Assembly (NCBI GenBank): GCA_903952885.1
Contig: CAJBHE010000255.1
Coordinates: 1-8,231, forward strand
Origin: an uncultured Burkholderiales bacterium
Lineage (GTDB): Bacteria; Pseudomonadota; Gammaproteobacteria; Burkholderiales; Burkholderiaceae_C
Direction of reading: 5' to 3'
DNA length: 8,231 bases
The position numbers were made by a program, and so were the translations under genes. The notes under the pieces were generated by a model, which saw nothing but the letters and a program-made list of their open reading frames with translations, was not told the DNA's origin and did no database searches. Shown here piece by piece: positions 5,916 to 8,231 of this stretch; the stretch's first letter is position 1, and every line of letters begins with the position of its first letter.

Positions 5916-7303
5916 TTTGGCGCTGCAGACGCTTTTTTAGCAACTGGCTTGGCGGCTGCCTTTTTGCCTGCGGGTGCAGCTTTCTTGGTGGCGGCTTTTT
6001 GTTTGGCTGCAACGGCTGAGCCAGCGCCAGTGTTGTCGGCCTGGCTGTGGGCCAAGATGAAGCTCTTGACATGTGGGTAGACTACATCACGCCAGCGACG
6101 GCCACTGAAAATACCATAGTGACCAGCGCCTTTGGCTTCAAGGTGGTGCTGCGCTTTGCGCACAATGCCGCTGCACAGCTTGTGAGCCGCTTCTGTTTGG
6201 CCGGAACCTGAGATGTCGTCGAGCTCGCCTTCCACCGTCAGCAAGGCAGTGGTACGAATGTCTTGTGGACGCACCAGTTCGAGTTTGCCTTCTGGGTTTT
6301 TAACTTCCCAAGTGCCGCGCACCAGCTTAAACTCTTGAAAGACTGTGGTGATGGTTTCAAGGTAGTAATCGGCATCCATGTCGAGCACGGCGTTGTACTC
6401 GTCATAAAAATCGCGGTGAGAGTCAATGCTGGAGTTGTCGCCCTTGATCAGGTCTTTGAAGTAGTCGTAATGGCTCTTCAAATGGCGGTCAGGGTTCATG
6501 GCCACAAAGCCGGTGTGCTGCAAGAAGCCAGGGTACACGCGACGGCCTGCACCTGGAAAATTGTCTGGCACGCGGTAGATCACGTTGTTTTCAAACCAGC
6601 TGTAGCTCTTGTTCATGGCCAAGTTGTTCACCGCAGTAGGTGACTTGGTAGCGTCAATGGGGCCACCCATCATGGTCATGGTGATGGGGGTTGTCTCGCC
6701 GCGGCTGGCCATCAACGACACAGCAGCCAACACAGGGACGGTAGGCTGGCACACGCTCATGATGTGGCAGTTGCCGTATTTGCTTTGTAGGTGGCGGATG
6801 AACTCTTGCACGTAGTTCACGTAGTCGTCGAGGTGAAATTCACCTTCGCTCAAGGGAACCAAGCGTGCGTTTTTCCAGTCGGTGATGTAGACCTTGTGGT
6901 CTTTGAGCATGGTGCGCACCGTGTCGCGTAGCAAGGTGGCGTAGTGGCCAGACAGGGGCGCCACGATCAAGACAGCAGGTTGGCCTTTGATTTTTTCCAG
7001 GGTGTCGTTGTCGTCTGTGAAACGCTTGAAACGGCGCAGCTCACAAAATGGCTTGTCGATTTCTACGCGTTCGTGAATGGCAATTTCATGGCCATCCACT
7101 TCCACCGCGTTGATGCCGAAATGCGGCTTTTCGTAATCCTTGCCCAAGCGATACAGCAGGTCATAGCCTGCTGATACCCGCTGCGCCATGGGATTTTGTC
7201 CCAGTGGCGAGTTGTGTTGTGCGTAAAGTTTAGAGGCAGCTTGCGCAAAGTCTGCGAACGGCTCCATGAGGCTGCGTTGCGTTTCGAAGATTTGGTAAAG
7301 CAT
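5912..7303 (-). CDS. phaZ: Intracellular polyhydroxyalkanoate (PHB) depolymerase with Lys/Ala-rich C-terminal tail
   Basis: The enzyme breaks down stored PHB granules inside the cell to hydroxybutyrate units. The 463 residues form an alpha/beta hydrolase of the Cys-type (Ralstonia PhaZ1) family. The start MLYQIFETQRSLMEPF is typical of the family. The nucleophile is Cys185 in SVCQPTVP, in place of the usual serine. The acid is Asp362 or Asp363 in EGELDDISG, and the histidine is His395 in GAGHYGIFSGRRWR. These fit the Cys183/Asp355/His388 triad of R. eutropha PhaZ1 with small offsets. That enzyme has about 419 residues. Here the catalytic part ends near 420 and a 43-residue tail follows, whose last 32 residues hold 10 Lys and 14 Ala with no acidic residue. 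The ATG at 7303 has a weak GAGA ribosome site 7 bases upstream. An extended -10 promoter and an upstream terminator suggest independent transcription from the aminotransferase gene. Confidence 0.95.
   Translation of the reverse strand: MLYQIFETQRSLMEPFADFAQAASKLYAQHNSPLGQNPMAQRVSAGYDLLYRLGKDYEKPHFGINAVEVDGHEIAIHERVEIDKPFCELRRFKRFTDDNDTLEKIKGQPAVLIVAPLSGHYATLLRDTVRTMLKDHKVYITDWKNARLVPLSEGEFHLDDYVNYVQEFIRHLQSKYGNCHIMSVCQPTVPVLAAVSLMASRGETTPITMTMMGGPIDATKSPTAVNNLAMNKSYSWFENNVIYRVPDNFPGAGRRVYPGFLQHTGFVAMNPDRHLKSHYDYFKDLIKGDNSSIDSHRDFYDEYNAVLDMDADYYLETITTVFQEFKLVRGTWEVKNPEGKLELVRPQDIRTTALLTVEGELDDISGSGQTEAAHKLCSGIVRKAQHHLEAKGAGHYGIFSGRRWRDVVYPHVKSFILAHSQADNTGAGSAVAAKQKAATKKAAPAGKKAAAKPVAKKASAAPK
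5915..6010 (-). other. Low-complexity Lys/Ala/Pro tail encoded at the 3' end of phaZ
   Basis: Residues 432-463 of PhaZ consist almost only of Ala, Lys and Pro with loosely repeated KKAA and AKP units (for example AAKPVAKK). The DNA shows matching repeats of AAA/AAG-rich lysine codons alternating with GCN. Such tails occur on histone H1-like proteins and on some PHA-granule proteins such as PhaM, where they bind DNA. By analogy this tail may tie the enzyme or granule to the nucleoid or to phasins. The composition is directly seen; the role is inference. Confidence 0.75.
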
Positions 7304-7330
7304 GGTTTGTTCTCAAAAATGTTGCGATTC

Positions 7331-7339
7331 AATATAGCA
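7331..7339 (-). promoter_or_regulatory. Candidate extended -10 promoter of phaZ
   Basis: On the minus strand the sequence reads TGCTATATT: TATATT (7331-7336) matches four of six TATAAT bases in order and is preceded by TGC, the extended -10 form. No good -35 lies 17 bases upstream (ATTTTT), and a TTGTTA is only 13 bases away. Transcription would start near 7324, giving a leader of about 20 bases that still holds the GAGA ribosome site. It sits in the short gap after the aminotransferase terminator, which supports it, but the match is modest. Confidence 0.35.
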
Positions 7340-7353
7340 GCAGTATGTGTAAC

Positions 7354-7374
7354 AAAAATGGAGTCTGCCCTCCA
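7354..7374 (-). terminator. Weak intrinsic terminator after the aminotransferase gene
   Basis: On the minus strand TGGAG (7374-7370), a six-base loop GGCAGA, and CTCCA (7363-7359) form a five-pair stem followed at once by TTTTT (7358-7354). It begins 6 bases after the TAG stop codon. Its position and T run fit a Rho-independent terminator. The stem is short, with three G-C pairs, so some read-through into phaZ is likely. Confidence 0.45.
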
Positions 7375-7380
7375 ATTGCC

Positions 7381-8231
7381 CTACATCACTTTGGCGATGG
7401 CTTGACACACGTAGTCAATATTCTTGCTGTTCAACGCCGCCACGCACATGCGGCCGGTGTCAGTGCCGTAAACACCAAACTCAGAGCGCAGTCGCACCAT
7501 TTGGTCTTTGCTCAAGCCTGAGTAGCTGAACATGCCGATTTGTGTGGTGATGAAGCTCATGTCTTGCTTCACGCCAGCGGCTTTGAGGCCGTCAACCAGC
7601 GTTTGGCGCATGGCTTTGATGCGCACGCGCATTTCGCCCAATTCTTTTTCCCACAAAGCGCGCAACTCAGGGTTGTTCAACACCGCAGCCACCACCGCGC
7701 CACCGTGGATGGGTGGGTTGGAGTAGTTGGTGCGAATCACGATTTTGAGTTGCGACAGTACGCGGCTGCATTCTTCTTTGTCAGCGCACAAGACGCTCAA
7801 AGCACCCACGCGCTCACCGTACAAGCTGAAGCTCTTAGAGAACGAGGTCGATACAAAGAAACACAGGCCAGCGGCCACGAATTTTTGAATCACAGCGCCG
7901 TCTTCGGCAATGCCGTGGCCAAAGCCTTGGTAGGCCATGTCCAAGAAAGCGGTGAGGTTTTTGGCTTTGACAACAGCCACTACTTGGTCCCACTGCGCAG
8001 CAGTGATGTCGTAGCCAGTGGGGTTGTGGCAGCACGCGTGCAAAACAACGATGGTGCCAGCGGCAGCGGCGTTGAGCGAGGCCAACATGCCTTCGAAATT
8101 TACGCCGCGTTTGTGAGCGTCGTAGTAGGCGTAGGTATCTACTTTGAAACCGGCGTTGGTGAACAAAGCTCGGTGGTTTTCCCAGCTGGGATCAGAGATC
8201 AACACAGTGGCGTTGGGGCTCAGGCGCTTCA
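7381..8231 (-). CDS. Aromatic amino acid / aspartate aminotransferase (class I); 5' end outside window
   Basis: A PLP-dependent class I transaminase of the AspC/TyrB group that exchanges the amino group between aspartate, tyrosine or phenylalanine and 2-oxoglutarate in the cytoplasm. The frame runs off the right edge; before VLISDPSWENHRALF it reads KRLSPNAT, so the GTG at 8205 is internal. About 282 residues are visible of roughly 398. Visible motifs, in order: SDPSWENH; HACCHNPTG with the PLP-contacting Asn; DMAYQGFG with its Asp and Tyr; and STSFSKSFSLYGERVG, whose lysine (codon 7834-7836) should bind PLP. Near the C-terminus GTDTGRMCVAAL holds the substrate-carboxylate Arg. SLYGERVG and the C-terminal part resemble E. 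coli TyrB more than AspC, but substrate choice is not settled, so no symbol is given. The gene ends 77 bases before phaZ behind a weak terminator. Confidence 0.92.
   Translation of the reverse strand, partial: KRLSPNATVLISDPSWENHRALFTNAGFKVDTYAYYDAHKRGVNFEGMLASLNAAAAGTIVVLHACCHNPTGYDITAAQWDQVVAVVKAKNLTAFLDMAYQGFGHGIAEDGAVIQKFVAAGLCFFVSTSFSKSFSLYGERVGALSVLCADKEECSRVLSQLKIVIRTNYSNPPIHGGAVVAAVLNNPELRALWEKELGEMRVRIKAMRQTLVDGLKAAGVKQDMSFITTQIGMFSYSGLSKDQMVRLRSEFGVYGTDTGRMCVAALNSKNIDYVCQAIAKVM

Noticed and set aside
5931..5940. A run of six T on the plus strand that could look like a terminator tail.
   Set aside because: On the minus strand it is lysine codons of the PhaZ tail. No plus-strand gene ends here and no stable hairpin precedes it.

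Overview
The window is ordinary, densely packed bacterial chromosome. It most resembles a PHA-storing betaproteobacterium of the Burkholderiales, probably a freshwater member of the Comamonadaceae. That placement rests on recognising the protein types (a Cys-type intracellular PHA depolymerase, a propionyl-CoA carboxylase pair with a VOC protein behind it, a TyrB-like aminotransferase) and on a moderately high GC content. It has not been tested by a search. I see no tRNA, rRNA, CRISPR array, insertion sequence, phage gene or attachment site.

Left part, plus strand (1-3985): a compact propionyl-CoA operon. The carboxyltransferase beta subunit (pccB) enters from the left edge. It is followed after 20 bases by the biotin-carrying alpha subunit (pccA). 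A small VOC/glyoxalase-fold protein of the methylmalonyl-CoA epimerase type starts on the base right after the pccA stop codon. Together they would carboxylate propionyl-CoA to methylmalonyl-CoA and may prepare it for the B12-dependent mutase, which is not in the window.

Right part, minus strand (8231 down to 3992): reading in the direction of transcription, a partial class I (aromatic/aspartate) aminotransferase is followed by a weak hairpin-plus-T-run terminator. Next come a candidate extended -10 promoter, an intracellular polyhydroxyalkanoate depolymerase (phaZ) with a Lys/Ala-rich tail, a soluble RnfB-like iron-sulfur protein whose GTG start overlaps the phaZ stop (GTGA), and a 12-helix MFS exporter. 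The exporter converges on the VOC gene with only 6 bases between the two stop codons.

How the genes may work together: PHA breakdown (phaZ) and propionyl-CoA use (pcc) both feed acyl-CoA pools, and propionyl-CoA is also the source of 3-hydroxyvalerate units in PHA. The two sets are on opposite strands, so any functional link is inference. No wholly new system is evident. The points most worth a second look are the orphan RnfB-like protein coupled to phaZ and lacking the usual membrane anchor, the histone-like tail of PhaZ, and the changed metal-ligand positions in the VOC protein.
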